From Saccharothrix saharensis (GTDB lineage: Bacteria; Actinomycetota; Actinomycetes; Mycobacteriales; Pseudonocardiaceae): a DNA stretch of 64,000 nucleotides. Of the stretch, positions 33,208-41,090 are shown piece by piece. The stretch is from assembly GCF_006716745.1 (NCBI RefSeq), contig NZ_VFPP01000001.1:5653386-5717385 (forward strand), read 5' to 3'. Position numbers and translations under genes: made by a program. A model generated the notes under the pieces. It did no database searches, was not told where the DNA came from, and was given only the letters and a program-made list of their open reading frames with translations. The first letter of the stretch is position 1. Each line of letters opens with the position of its first letter.

Positions 33208-34404
33208 GTGGACTCCCGAACTCGTCTCCCCGTCGTCGGCATGATCGGCGGCGGCCAGCTCGCCCGCATGACGCACCAGGCCGCCATCCCGCTGGGCCAG
33301 TCGCTGCGGGTGCTCGCCGAGTCGGACTCCGACCCCGCCGCGCAGGTCGCGCGGGACGTGGAGCTGGGCAAGCACACCGACCTCGACGCGCTGCGCGCGT
33401 TCGCCAAGTCGTGCGACGTCGTCACGTTCGACCACGAGCACGTGCCGCAGGAGCACCTGCACGCGCTCGTCGCCGAGGGTGTGAAGGTGTTCCCCGGGCC
33501 GGACGCCCTGCTGCACGCGCAGGACAAGCTGGTGATGCGGGAGCGGCTGGCGGCGCTGGGCGCGCCCGTGCCGCCGTTCACCGCCGTCCGGGACGCCGCC
33601 GACGTGCTGAACTTCGGTGCGGAACACGGCTGGCCGTGCGTGTTGAAGGCGGTGCGCGGCGGTTACGACGGCCGTGGCGTGTGGATGCTGAACACGCCGC
33701 AGAGCGCGCAGCGGGTCGTGCCCGAGCTGCTGGCCGCCGGCACGCCGTTGATGGTCGAGCAGTGCGTGCCGATGCGCCGGGAGCTGTCCGCGCTGGTGGC
33801 GCGCTCGCCGTTCGGCCAGGGCGCGGCGTGGCCGCTGGTGCAGACCGTGCAGCAGGAGGGCATCTGCGTCGAGGTGCTGGCGCCCGCGCCGGACGTCGAC
33901 CCCGCGCTCGCCGAGCAGGCGCAGGAGCTCGCGCTGGGCATCGCCGCCGAGCTGGGCGTGGTCGGGCTGCTGGCCGTCGAGCTGTTCGAGACCGAGGGCG
34001 GGCTGGTCGTCAACGAGCTGGCCATGCGGCCGCACAACTCCGGCCACTGGACCATCGAGGGCGCCCGGACCTCGCAGTTCGAGCAGCACCTGCGGGCCGT
34101 GCTGGACTACCCGCTCGGCGCGACGGACCTGGTCGCGCCCGCCGTCGTCATGGCGAACGTCCTGGGCGCGTCCGCGCCGCCCGGGATGGGGCCGGACGAG
34201 CGGCTGCACCACCTGTTCGCCCGGTTCCCCGACGCGCACGTGCACCTGTACGGCAAGGCGGAGCGGCCGGGGCGCAAGATCGGCCACGTGACGCTGTTCG
34301 GCGAGCGGATGGACGAGGTGCGGCGGCGGGCGGGGCTCGCGGCGCACTGGCTGTCCGACGGCGTGTGGCTGGACGGGTACGACATCCACGGAGGGCAGCA
34401 GTGA
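33208..34404 (+). CDS. purK: N5-carboxyaminoimidazole ribonucleotide synthase
   Basis: 398 aa ATP-grasp enzyme. [11 protein letters not shown] starts the pre-grasp domain, [11 protein letters not shown] carries the conserved E/H region, [15 protein letters not shown] is the ATP-binding Gly loop, and [28 protein letters not shown] gives the metal-binding Glu and substrate contacts. It converts 5-aminoimidazole ribonucleotide, ATP and bicarbonate to N5-CAIR in purine synthesis. It overlaps purE by 4 bp (GTGA), the usual two-gene operon. The start is GTG at 33208. Confidence 0.95.
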   Translation: MDSRTRLPVVGMIGGGQLARMTHQAAIPLGQSLRVLAESDSDPAAQVARDVELGKHTDLDALRAFAKSCDVVTFDHEHVPQEHLHALVAEGVKVFPGPDALLHAQDKLVMRERLAALGAPVPPFTAVRDAADVLNFGAEHGWPCVLKAVRGGYDGRGVWMLNTPQSAQRVVPELLAAGTPLMVEQCVPMRRELSALVARSPFGQGAAWPLVQTVQQEGICVEVLAPAPDVDPALAEQAQELALGIAAELGVVGLLAVELFETEGGLVVNELAMRPHNSGHWTIEGARTSQFEQHLRAVLDYPLGATDLVAPAVVMANVLGASAPPGMGPDERLHHLFARFPDAHVHLYGKAERPGRKIGHVTLFGERMDEVRRRAGLAAHWLSDGVWLDGYDIHGGQQ

Positions 34405-34907
34405 CGCAGGTCGGCGTGATCATGGGCAGTGACTCGGACTGGCCGGTGATGAAGGCCGCGGCCGAGGCGCTGGCCGAGTTCGGCGTGACCTACGAGGTCG
34501 GCGTGTACTCGGCGCACCGCACGCCGCAGCGGATGCTGGACTACGCCGCCACGGCCGCGTCGCGCGGTGTGCAGGTGATCATCGCCGGGGCGGGCGGCGC
34601 CGCCCACCTGCCGGGCATGGTGGCGTCCGCGACGCCGTTGCCGGTGATCGGCGTGCCGGTGCCGTTGAAGTACCTGGACGGGATGGACTCGCTGCTGTCG
34701 ATCGTGCAGATGCCGGCGGGCGTGCCGGTGGCGACGGTGTCGGTGGGCGGCGCGCGCAACGCGGGGCTGCTGGCCGTGCGGATCCTGGCGGCGGCGGACG
34801 CGGAGCTGCGCAAGCGCATGGAGGCCTTCCAGGTGTCCCTCGCCGAGCTGGTGCTGGAGAAGGACGCGGCACTACGGGCTGTTGCCGACGGCACAGCGGC
34901 GAACTGA
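34401..34907 (+). CDS. purE: N5-carboxyaminoimidazole ribonucleotide mutase
   Basis: About 168 aa, class I Pur[13 protein letters not shown] binds the phosphate and ribose. [11 protein letters not shown] holds the catalytic His. [14 protein letters not shown] and [19 protein letters not shown] are invariant family blocks. It moves the carboxyl group of N5-CAIR to give CAIR. The GTG start is coupled to the purK stop. It is followed by a short hairpin-prone segment (34928-34948) before the acyl-CoA dehydrogenase. Confidence 0.95.
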   Translation: MTQVGVIMGSDSDWPVMKAAAEALAEFGVTYEVGVYSAHRTPQRMLDYAATAASRGVQVIIAGAGGAAHLPGMVASATPLPVIGVPVPLKYLDGMDSLLSIVQMPAGVPVATVSVGGARNAGLLAVRILAAADAELRKRMEAFQVSLAELVLEKDAALRAVADGTAAN

Positions 34908-34959
34908 GTGAACGCGCGCTAACATCCGGGTAGGACGCCCTACCGGGAGGTAACTTAAC

Positions 34960-36123
34960 GTGGACCCGAGCTTCGGTACCTACCAGCTCGCCGAGGAGCA
35001 CGAGGCGCTGCGCGAGGCGGTGCGGTCGCTGGCCGACAAGGAGATCGCACCGCACGCGGCCGAGGTGGACGAGCAGGAGCGCTTCCCGGTCGAGGCGTTG
35101 AACGCGCTGGTCAAGTCCGGTTTCGCGGCCGTGCACGTGCCGGAGGCCTACGACGGCCAGGGTGCCGACTCGGTGGCCACGTGCATCGTCATCGAAGAGG
35201 TGGCGCGGGTCTGCGCGTCGTCGTCCCTCATCCCGGCGGTGAACAAGCTGGGCACGATGCCGATCCTGCTGTCGGCGTCGGAGTCGCTGAAGCAGCAGGT
35301 GCTGCCGTCCATCGCGTCGGGCGAGGCGATGGCGTCCTACGCGTTGTCGGAGCGCGAGGCCGGCTCGGACACCGCGTCGATGCGCACCCGTGCCCGCCTC
35401 GACGGCGACCACTGGGTGCTGAACGGCACCAAGTGCTGGATCACCAACGCGGGCGAGTCGACCTGGTACACGGTCATGGCCGTGACCGACCCGGACGCGC
35501 CGAAGAAGTCGCAGGGCATCTCCGCGTTCGTCGTGCACAAGGACGACCCGGGCTTCGTCGTGGGCTCGAAGGAGCGCAAGCTGGGCATCAAGGGCTCGCC
35601 CACGCGGGAGATCCACTTCGAGAACTGCACGATCCCGGCGGACCGCATCATCGGCGAACCGGGCACCGGCCTGAAGACCGCGCTGCGGACGCTGGACCAC
35701 ACCCGGCCGACGATCGGTGCGCAGGCCGTGGGCATCGCCCAGGGCGCCCTGGAAGCCGCCGTCGCCTACGTCAAGGACCGCAAGCAGTTCGGCAAGTCGA
35801 TCTCCGAGTTCCAGGGCGTCCAGTTCATGTTGGCCGACATGGCCATGAAGATCGAAGCGGCCCGCCACATGGTCTACGTGGCCGCCGCGAAGGCCGAGCG
35901 GGGCGAGCCGAACATCGGCTTCATCACCGCGGCGGCCAAGTGCTTCGCGTCGGACGTGGCGATGGAGGTCACGACGGACGCCGTGCAGCTGTTCGGCGGC
36001 GCGGGCTACACCCGCGACTTCCCGGTGGAGCGCATGATGCGGGACGCCAAGATCACCCAGATCTACGAGGGCACCAACCAGATCCAGCGCGTCGTCATGT
36101 CGCGCTCGCTGCTGAACGGCTGA
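34960..36123 (+). CDS. Acyl-CoA dehydrogenase
   Basis: 387 aa. FAD and substrate signatures are ASYALSEREAGSDTASMRTR (the first family signature region) and KCWITNAGESTWYTVMA. The second signature is QFGKSISEFQGVQFMLADMA. The catalytic base Glu is in IYEGTNQIQRVVMSR. Length and layout match short/medium-chain acyl-CoA dehydrogenases such as mycobacterial FadE25, which also follows purE. It oxidises acyl-CoA to 2-enoyl-CoA and passes electrons to ETF. The GTG start has GGGAGG upstream. A clear terminator follows. Confidence 0.93.
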   Translation: MDPSFGTYQLAEEHEALREAVRSLADKEIAPHAAEVDEQERFPVEALNALVKSGFAAVHVPEAYDGQGADSVATCIVIEEVARVCASSSLIPAVNKLGTMPILLSASESLKQQVLPSIASGEAMASYALSEREAGSDTASMRTRARLDGDHWVLNGTKCWITNAGESTWYTVMAVTDPDAPKKSQGISAFVVHKDDPGFVVGSKERKLGIKGSPTREIHFENCTIPADRIIGEPGTGLKTALRTLDHTRPTIGAQAVGIAQGALEAAVAYVKDRKQFGKSISEFQGVQFMLADMAMKIEAARHMVYVAAAKAERGEPNIGFITAAAKCFASDVAMEVTTDAVQLFGGAGYTRDFPVERMMRDAKITQIYEGTNQIQRVVMSRSLLNG

Positions 36124-36140
36124 GCGGCACCCACGACCCG

Positions 36141-36180
36141 AGGTGGCCTGATCCCGGTGATCAGGCCACCTTTGTCGTGT
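36141..36180 (+). terminator. Rho-independent terminator of the acyl-CoA dehydrogenase gene
   Basis: AGGTGGCCTGATC (36141-36153) and GATCAGGCCACCT (36159-36171) form a perfect 13-bp stem with a 5-base loop, followed by TTTGTCGTGT. This is the most canonical intrinsic terminator in the window. Confidence 0.85.
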
Positions 36181-36325
36181 CTACGGCTGTCCGCACGGTT
36201 TTCGATGCGTTATGACGGTTGGTAGCGGCGCGTTACTCTGATGGTCGAGTGTGTTCCCGCGTTTCCTGCCCCTAGCGTTGCGTCCCGTTCGCACGGCGAA
36301 TCATCGCGAGAAGGAAGCAGGGCTC

Positions 36326-36655
36326 ATGAACAGGACCAGGACCGCTGTCGTGGCACTCGCGCTGGGTGCCGGCCTCACCGCGTCCGGCAGCGTCGCGACC
36401 GCCGCCCCGGTCGAGGCGACCGCCGGTGACGTGGGCGTCCAGTGCACCCGGCAGTACGTGCTGACCAGCAACGCGACCCTGCGCTACTCCGCCGGGGGAT
36501 CGGTCAAGGCGTACGCGTTGGTCGGCGACAAGTTCAACGTGCCCAACCCGTCGGGCAACTGGTACTACGGCAACCTCTACGACCAGTACAACACCCACTT
36601 CGGTGATGGTTACATCCTCGCTTCGGCCCTCGCCTACACCGGTATCTGCTTCTGA
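36326..36655 (+). CDS. Small secreted SH3-like protein
   Basis: About 109 aa from the ATG at 36326, with GAAGGAAG upstream. A signal peptide (MNRTRTAVVALALGAGLTAS, cleavage near ATAAP) precedes a mature region of about 80 residues with two Cys (VQCTRQY and GICF at the C-terminus), probably disulfide-bonded. The body (NATLRYSAGGSVKAYALVGDKFNV and GDGYILASALAYTG) looks like a bacterial SH3 domain. Extracellular or wall-associated; binding partner unknown. It is monocistronic after a strong terminator. Confidence 0.7.
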   Translation: MNRTRTAVVALALGAGLTASGSVATAAPVEATAGDVGVQCTRQYVLTSNATLRYSAGGSVKAYALVGDKFNVPNPSGNWYYGNLYDQYNTHFGDGYILASALAYTGICF

Positions 36656-36683
36656 CCCGGAATTCGCGGAGGGGCCTCCCGAA

Positions 36684-37757
36684 TCACGGAACGGGCGCGA
36701 GCGGAGTCGTGCGGGAGTGGTCGGCCGTCGGAACGGCGCGGGTTCCGGCGGCCAGGTCCGGCAGGCCCCGCTGGTCGCGGCGGAAGACCGGGAGGGCGAA
36801 CGCGCCCAGGACGAACACCGCCAGCACGGCCAGGTCCAGGGCGAACCACCAGCTCGACGGCGCCAGGGCGGTGTAGGTGATCAGGCCCGTGACGCCCAGC
36901 AGTTCGCGGAGGGTGATCCGCAGGGGATTGGCCCGGGTGCCGTCCGCACGGCGCAGGCCGTAGTGCAGCAGCCAGCCGCCGGGGGTCCGGCCGGTCGACG
37001 ACGGCAGCACGACGCGGATCGTGAAGGTCAGGGCGAGCAGCCACCACGGGTTGTCCCGGAACACCAGGTGCGTCAGCACGATCAGGGCGGTCACGTCCAT
37101 CGCCAGGCCCAGCAGCCTGCGTGGCACGGTCACCGTGTCGGGTGGGGCGGTGGAGGCGTCGGGGTGCGGCACGGTCGGGACGACCAGGGCCACCGGCGCG
37201 ATCATCCAGCCCAGCAGCGAACCGGCGGTGTTGGAGATCAGGTCGTCCACGTCCGCGATGCGGTACGGGCAGGGGAACGCGCCGAGGTTGCCGGTGTACT
37301 GCACCACCTCGACCGCCAGCGAGATGCCGAGACCCACGGCGATCACCGTGAACGGGCCGCGGCCGTAGGACTTGCGCAGCACCACGCCCAGCGGCACGAA
37401 GAGCGCGACGTTCAACGCCTGCTGGAGGAAGACGGTGGACGTGACGACGGCCTCGACCCCCGAACGCCCGGTGGCTGACAGGTTGTTGCGCATGTCCGTC
37501 ACCCACTGGAACGGCGTGGTGGACAGCATGTCCTCACCGGTGCACTCCAGTGCGGAGGGGAACGGCAGGAAGATCACCGCCATGGCCACCAGCCCGTACG
37601 CGAGCAGCCCGTACAGCACGAGCGCCCGTCGCGGCTCCACCCGGCCGAACCGGTAGTAGTGCAACGCGACCAACGGCAGCAGGACCAGCGCGCCGACGCC
37701 CACGAACGCCGCGAAGCCCGTCCGAACGGGCTCCAGGTACGAACTCAGCATGTCCAC
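36684..37757 (-). CDS. VanZ-like and RDD-domain membrane protein
   Basis: 357 aa with eight or so hydrophobic helices. Residues 1-190 are VanZ-like: NVALFVPLGVVLRKSYGRG, VAVGLGISLAVEVVQYTG-type segment and DVDDLISNTAGSLLGWMIAP, the family hallmark. Residues 205-325 are RDD-like, with RRLLGLAMDVTALIVLTHLV, GRTPGGWLLHYGLRR and NPLRITLRELL. A VanZ-RDD fusion occurs in actinomycetes; the molecular function is unknown, although VanZ gives teicoplanin tolerance in enterococci. ATG 37751 is an alternative start two codons inside. Confidence 0.75.
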   Translation of the reverse strand: MDMLSSYLEPVRTGFAAFVGVGALVLLPLVALHYYRFGRVEPRRALVLYGLLAYGLVAMAVIFLPFPSALECTGEDMLSTTPFQWVTDMRNNLSATGRSGVEAVVTSTVFLQQALNVALFVPLGVVLRKSYGRGPFTVIAVGLGISLAVEVVQYTGNLGAFPCPYRIADVDDLISNTAGSLLGWMIAPVALVVPTVPHPDASTAPPDTVTVPRRLLGLAMDVTALIVLTHLVFRDNPWWLLALTFTIRVVLPSSTGRTPGGWLLHYGLRRADGTRANPLRITLRELLGVTGLITYTALAPSSWWFALDLAVLAVFVLGAFALPVFRRDQRGLPDLAAGTRAVPTADHSRTTPLAPVP

Positions 37758-37861
37758 CGATCCGGTTCACGGTCCCGCGACGAAGGTCAACCGCTCAGTA
37801 ACCCCATCGCGTGAAACCCAAACCCGATCGGCTCCCGTTGCCGCCGAACGGACGCGCAGCG

Positions 37862-38341
37862 TCAGACCGCGGTCGCCAGGTAATCGGCCAACCGCTCGTA
37901 GCTGGTGTCGGCCCCGTCCTTCATCCCGGTCGCCAGGGCCCGGTCGCGGTCGGCCTGCGACGGGTACTCCATCGTCTGCACGACCGTCGTGCGGTCACCG
38001 TCCGCGATGAACTCGGTGGTGTTCACCGTCGAGGGCCACCCCGGACCCCACGACTCGGTCTGCACGGTCCTCGACCACGGTGTGACCTCCCGGTACTCGC
38101 CGGTCATCGCCATCTCGCTGCCGTCGGCCCGCCGCCACACCATGTGCCACAGCCCGCCCGGCCGCAGGTCGATCTCGCACACGGGCATGGTCCAGCCGTC
38201 GGGCCCGAGCATCCAGTGCACGACGTGCTCCGGCTTGGTGAACGCCTCGAACACCAGCTTCTGCGGCGCGTCGAACGTCCTGGTGACGGCTACCCCCACC
38301 GGGGACGGCGTGGTCCACGACGTGGTGGTGTCAGTGGTCAT
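37862..38341 (-). CDS. SRPBCC (AHSA1/START-like) protein
   Basis: 159 aa, single helix-grip domain: VTRTFDAPQKLVFEAFTKPE at the N-terminus, then WMLGPDGWTMPVCEIDLRPGG, and the C-terminal helix MKDGADTSYERLADYLA. These are typical of the AHSA1/YndB-like group, which bind small hydrophobic ligands. It overlaps the ArsR gene by 11 bp. The ArsR-SRPBCC pair is a widespread actinobacterial module in which the regulator probably represses both genes. The ligand is unknown. Confidence 0.88.
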   Translation of the reverse strand: MTTDTTTSWTTPSPVGVAVTRTFDAPQKLVFEAFTKPEHVVHWMLGPDGWTMPVCEIDLRPGGLWHMVWRRADGSEMAMTGEYREVTPWSRTVQTESWGPGWPSTVNTTEFIADGDRTTVVQTMEYPSQADRDRALATGMKDGADTSYERLADYLATAV

Positions 38342-38669
38342 CTTCCTGCTCCTTCAGCCGTTCGAGGTAGGTGTCCAGGCGGCGGTAGCTGTCGTCCCAG
38401 AACCGGCGGAACCCGTCGGCCCACTCGGTGACCTCGCGCAACGGCGTCGCGTCGAGCGTGCACGGTCGCCACTGCGCGTCCCGGCCGCGGGTGATGAGCC
38501 CCGCCCGTTCGAGCACGCGCAGGTGCTTGGAGACCGCCGGCCCGCTCATCGCGAACGGCTCGGACAGCTCCTTCACGGTCGCCGCGCCGTCGGCCAGCCG
38601 CGCGAGGATGGCCCGCCGCGTCGGGTCGGCGAGGGCCGCGAAGGTGGTGCTGAGAGGGTCGTCGGCCAT
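38331..38669 (-). CDS. ArsR/SmtB-family transcriptional regulator
   Basis: 112 aa winged helix: LADPTRRAILARLADGAATV, LSEPFAMSGPAVSKHLRVLE (recognition helix) and RAGLITRGRDAQWRPCTL. There is no CxC metal site, so it belongs to the non-metal-sensing group paired with SRPBCC proteins. It is first in the operon. A TAACC-N4-GGTTA palindrome lies 8 bases before its start codon. Confidence 0.9.
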   Translation of the reverse strand: MADDPLSTTFAALADPTRRAILARLADGAATVKELSEPFAMSGPAVSKHLRVLERAGLITRGRDAQWRPCTLDATPLREVTEWADGFRRFWDDSYRRLDTYLERLKEQEDDH

Positions 38670-38676
38670 CTGTACC

Positions 38677-38690
38677 TAACCTCTTGGTTA
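38677..38690. promoter_or_regulatory. Candidate ArsR operator
   Basis: TAACCTCTTGGTTA, a perfect 5-bp-arm palindrome with 4-base spacer, sits in an unusually AT-rich segment just upstream of the arsR start. A nearby ATTGGTTTT (about 38699-38707) may be a second half-site. Position suits autorepression of the ArsR-SRPBCC operon. Confidence 0.5.
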
Positions 38691-38812
38691 TCTAACTGAT
38701 TGGTTTTCTATGCCCCTGTCGAGTCGCTGTCAACACCGTTCGCCCGGCCGGAACTGGTTGAAAGTTCATATAACGTCGGGTGCGTTCGACCGTCGACCAG
38801 AAGGGAAACGCA

Positions 38813-39220
38813 ATGCTCAAGGACGTGGCAGCGCTCATCGGCCGGATCGGCGTGGGGGTCGTGTTCCTGGCCCACGGCTGGCAGAAGGTCACCGAGTGGG
38901 GTCTCGACGGCACCGCCACCGCGTTCGCGGGAATGGGCGTGCCGCTGCCGACGCTGTCCGCCTGGTTCGCCGCGATCGTCGAACTCGCGGGCGGCGCGCT
39001 GCTGATCCTGGGCGTGGCGATGCCGGTGGTCGGCGTGCTGCTGGCGGTGGACATGCTCGGCGCGCTGATCCTCGTGCACCTGCCGAACGGGTTGCTCGGC
39101 CAGGGCGGCTACGAGTTCGTCCTCGTGCTCGGCGTGGCCGCGCTGGCGCTCGGGTTCAACGGCGGGTCGTTGTCCGTGGCGCGGTTGGCGAAGGGGCGGA
39201 AGGTCGAGCAGCCCGCCTGA
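38813..39220 (+). CDS. DoxX-family membrane protein
   Basis: About 135 aa from the ATG at 38813, preceded by AAGGGAAA. Four helices: LIGRIGVGVVFLAHGWQKV (with the DoxX hallmark HGWQK), WFAAIVELAGGALLILGV, VVGVLLAVDMLGALILVHL and YEFVLVLGVAALALGF. DoxX-like proteins act in thiol/redox homeostasis or as quinone-linked oxidoreductase subunits; the exact role here is unknown. It is divergent from arsR and ends 2 bp from the TIGR03089 gene. Confidence 0.85.
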   Translation: MLKDVAALIGRIGVGVVFLAHGWQKVTEWGLDGTATAFAGMGVPLPTLSAWFAAIVELAGGALLILGVAMPVVGVLLAVDMLGALILVHLPNGLLGQGGYEFVLVLGVAALALGFNGGSLSVARLAKGRKVEQPA

Positions 39221-39222
39221 CG

Positions 39223-39918
39223 TCAGCCGACGAGGTCCAGGGTCGTCTGCTCGCCGGCGCGGCGCGCGGCCAGCAGGTCCGGTGCGGCGTTGCTGCACTG
39301 CACCAGCGAACCGCCGCCCGCCAGCACGGCCAGGAAACCGTTCAGCAGACCGTCCGGCAGGCCCCACTCCACAGTGGACAGCACGCGGGACGTCGTGGTG
39401 ATGCCCAGGGTGGCGGCCCGCTGGTGCGCTTCCTCCACCACTTCGTCCACAGTGGAGCGGAGCAGGGCCGGGGTGTCGCCGGGAACCGGCTCCCAAGGCG
39501 CGAAGTCGTCACCGAACACGCGCACGTCGTCGTTGTAGTCCACGGGCGCGCCGCTGCCCAGCCCCATGGGGTGCAACGACGCCACGGCCGTCACCAGGGC
39601 TCCGGGCGCTTCGCCGCCGGGTGCCACCACGGCGACCTTCGCGCCGTTCGGGTCGTCCGTGACGGCCGCGCCGCACCACCACGCACCCAGCAGCACGCCG
39701 GCCGTCTGCCAGTGCGCGGGCAGCAGCACGGCCACCGGGTCGCCGGGCTCGACGTCGTGCTCGTCACGCAGCCAGTTCGCCGTCTTGGCCGCCCAGTTCC
39801 GGATCGTGGCGCGGGACAGCTCGACCCTCGTGCCCGCCGCGTCGTCGTAGTGCGTGATCAGGGGACGGCCGGGGTTCGCCGCGAACAGGGGCGCGAACAG
39901 GGCATCCGTGACGGTCAT
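39223..39918 (-). CDS. TIGR03089-family protein (truncated acyl-adenylate-ligase-like)
   Basis: About 231 aa from the ATG at 39918 (MTVTDALFAPLFAANPGRPL). It resembles the N-terminal part of AMP-dependent synthetases (RATIRNWAAKTANWLRDEHD, DPVAVLLPAHWQTAGVLLGAWWCGA). It lacks the AMP-binding STG loop and the C-terminal lid, which is the definition of the actinobacterial TIGR03089 group. Catalysis is therefore unlikely; function unknown. Repeat cluster D starts about 45 bp upstream of its start codon. Confidence 0.8.
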   Translation of the reverse strand: MTVTDALFAPLFAANPGRPLITHYDDAAGTRVELSRATIRNWAAKTANWLRDEHDVEPGDPVAVLLPAHWQTAGVLLGAWWCGAAVTDDPNGAKVAVVAPGGEAPGALVTAVASLHPMGLGSGAPVDYNDDVRVFGDDFAPWEPVPGDTPALLRSTVDEVVEEAHQRAATLGITTTSRVLSTVEWGLPDGLLNGFLAVLAGGGSLVQCSNAAPDLLAARRAGEQTTLDLVG

Positions 39919-39963
39919 GCACCAACCTTGCCACGCCCCGGCTCCCCCCTCCCCACCAACCCA

Positions 39964-40171
39964 CTCGCGTGTCGAACCCCCAGGCCCCGAGTGTCGAACC
40001 TCCAGGTCCCGAGTGTCGAACCTCCAGGTCCCGAGTGTCGAACTCCCAGACCCTCTGAATTCAACGCTCAGGACCCGCCCGGCCGTCCTGAGCGTTGAAC
40101 TCGGGGTACCTGAGCGTTCGACACTCGGGACCTGAGCGTTCGACTCACGGGACCTGAGCGTTCGACTCACG
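39964..40171. repeat. 22-bp repeat family, cluster D: largest cluster, about 200 bp
   Basis: Four forward units (39968-40052) lead to an 18-bp inverted pair at the centre (40057-40074 with 40085-40102, one mismatch, 10-base loop). At least three reverse units follow (40103-40171). Exact cores occur at 40128-40144 and 40150-40166. The whole can fold as a long imperfect hairpin. The last unit contains the TGA stop of the gene at 40167-41042. Unlike clusters A, C and E, the flanking genes are both on the minus strand. Confidence 0.85.
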
Positions 40172-41042
40172 GGTTGGTGGTGAGGAGGCGGAGGGCGGCG
40201 GTGGTGACGACGCCGCGCCACTCCAGCAGGGCGGCGGGGCCCGGCGGGGTCCAGGGGACGGGCCAGCCGCCGTCGTCGAGCTGGGCGGCGGAGAGCGCGG
40301 CCAGGTGGGCGGTGACGGCGTCGGCCGGGAACAGGGCGCGGAGCGGGTCGGTGGGCAGCGGGGCGAAGTCGAGCGGGGTCAGGCCGTAGCCGTCACCCGG
40401 GTAGAGGTGGAACAGGGTCAGGTCCGACACCTCCGGAGCGTGTCGGGCGGCCCACTCGCGGTCCGGCGTGGTGGCCAGGAACCGGAGCACGTTGAGCGCC
40501 GTGTGCGCGTCCACCCCACCCGACAGCGACGAGATCCGCGCCCGGCAGAACGCGTCGGCCGCGTCGAGCCACGACCCCGCCACGCCGGCCGCGCGCAGCG
40601 CCGCCACGATCCCCGCGGTCGGGTTGAGCCCGGGCGGGAACCGGCCGTCACCCCAGTGGTCGGCACGGGCGTGGTCGGCGACGTCGGGCAGCACGATCGG
40701 CAGCCCACCCCCCGGTGACGTCACCGATTCGAGGTACGGCACCAAGCCCTCGGCGAACCCCGCCACCTTCCGCCGCACGACCGGGTCGTCCCCCACCGGC
40801 GAGTCCAGCACCTGCGTCAGCACACCCAGCGCGAAGTCCACGGCCAACGGCTGGCTGCCCGGCGCGCGCACGTCCGGTTCCAGCGCGTGCCCCACCCCGC
40901 CGTCCGCGTTGCGGTACCCCGCGAGCACGTCCACCACCGCGCACGCCCCGGCGACGTTCGGCGCGAGCCACAACCGGGCCAGCCGTCGTTCCAACAGCCG
41001 TGCGTGCGTGTCCAGGAAGGAAAGAGCGCGGGCGAGATCCAT
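40167..41042 (-). CDS. Alpha/alpha-toroid (prenyltransferase/squalene-cyclase-like) protein
   Basis: 291 aa, soluble and helical. Repeating features of the toroid fold are visible: AGYRNADGGVGHALEPD near residues 42-58 and SAAQLDDGGWPVPWTPPGP near the C-terminus, each a QxxDGGW-like motif capping a helix pair. No DxDD catalytic motif for terpene cyclisation and no zinc site for protein prenyltransfer was found, so enzyme activity is doubtful. Its stop codon lies inside repeat cluster D. Confidence 0.6.
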   Translation of the reverse strand: MDLARALSFLDTHARLLERRLARLWLAPNVAGACAVVDVLAGYRNADGGVGHALEPDVRAPGSQPLAVDFALGVLTQVLDSPVGDDPVVRRKVAGFAEGLVPYLESVTSPGGGLPIVLPDVADHARADHWGDGRFPPGLNPTAGIVAALRAAGVAGSWLDAADAFCRARISSLSGGVDAHTALNVLRFLATTPDREWAARHAPEVSDLTLFHLYPGDGYGLTPLDFAPLPTDPLRALFPADAVTAHLAALSAAQLDDGGWPVPWTPPGPAALLEWRGVVTTAALRLLTTNP

Positions 41043-41090
41043 GCCGACGATGGTGGCACCCGTCGCCGGGGCTCGTCTTGAACGAATCGG

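Noticed and set aside
34928..34948. CCGGGTAGG-ACG-CCCTACCGG as terminator of purE
   Set aside because: The arms pair only with a bulge and the element overlaps the expected leader of the acyl-CoA dehydrogenase gene; too weak to annotate.
39964..40171. The repeat clusters as integron attC sites or transposon ends
   Set aside because: No integrase or transposase gene lies in the window, no target duplications were seen, and units vary in number and order between clusters.
40167..41042. A terpene cyclase or protein prenyltransferase
   Set aside because: The toroid repeats are present but neither a DxDD motif nor zinc ligands were found, so only the fold is claimed.
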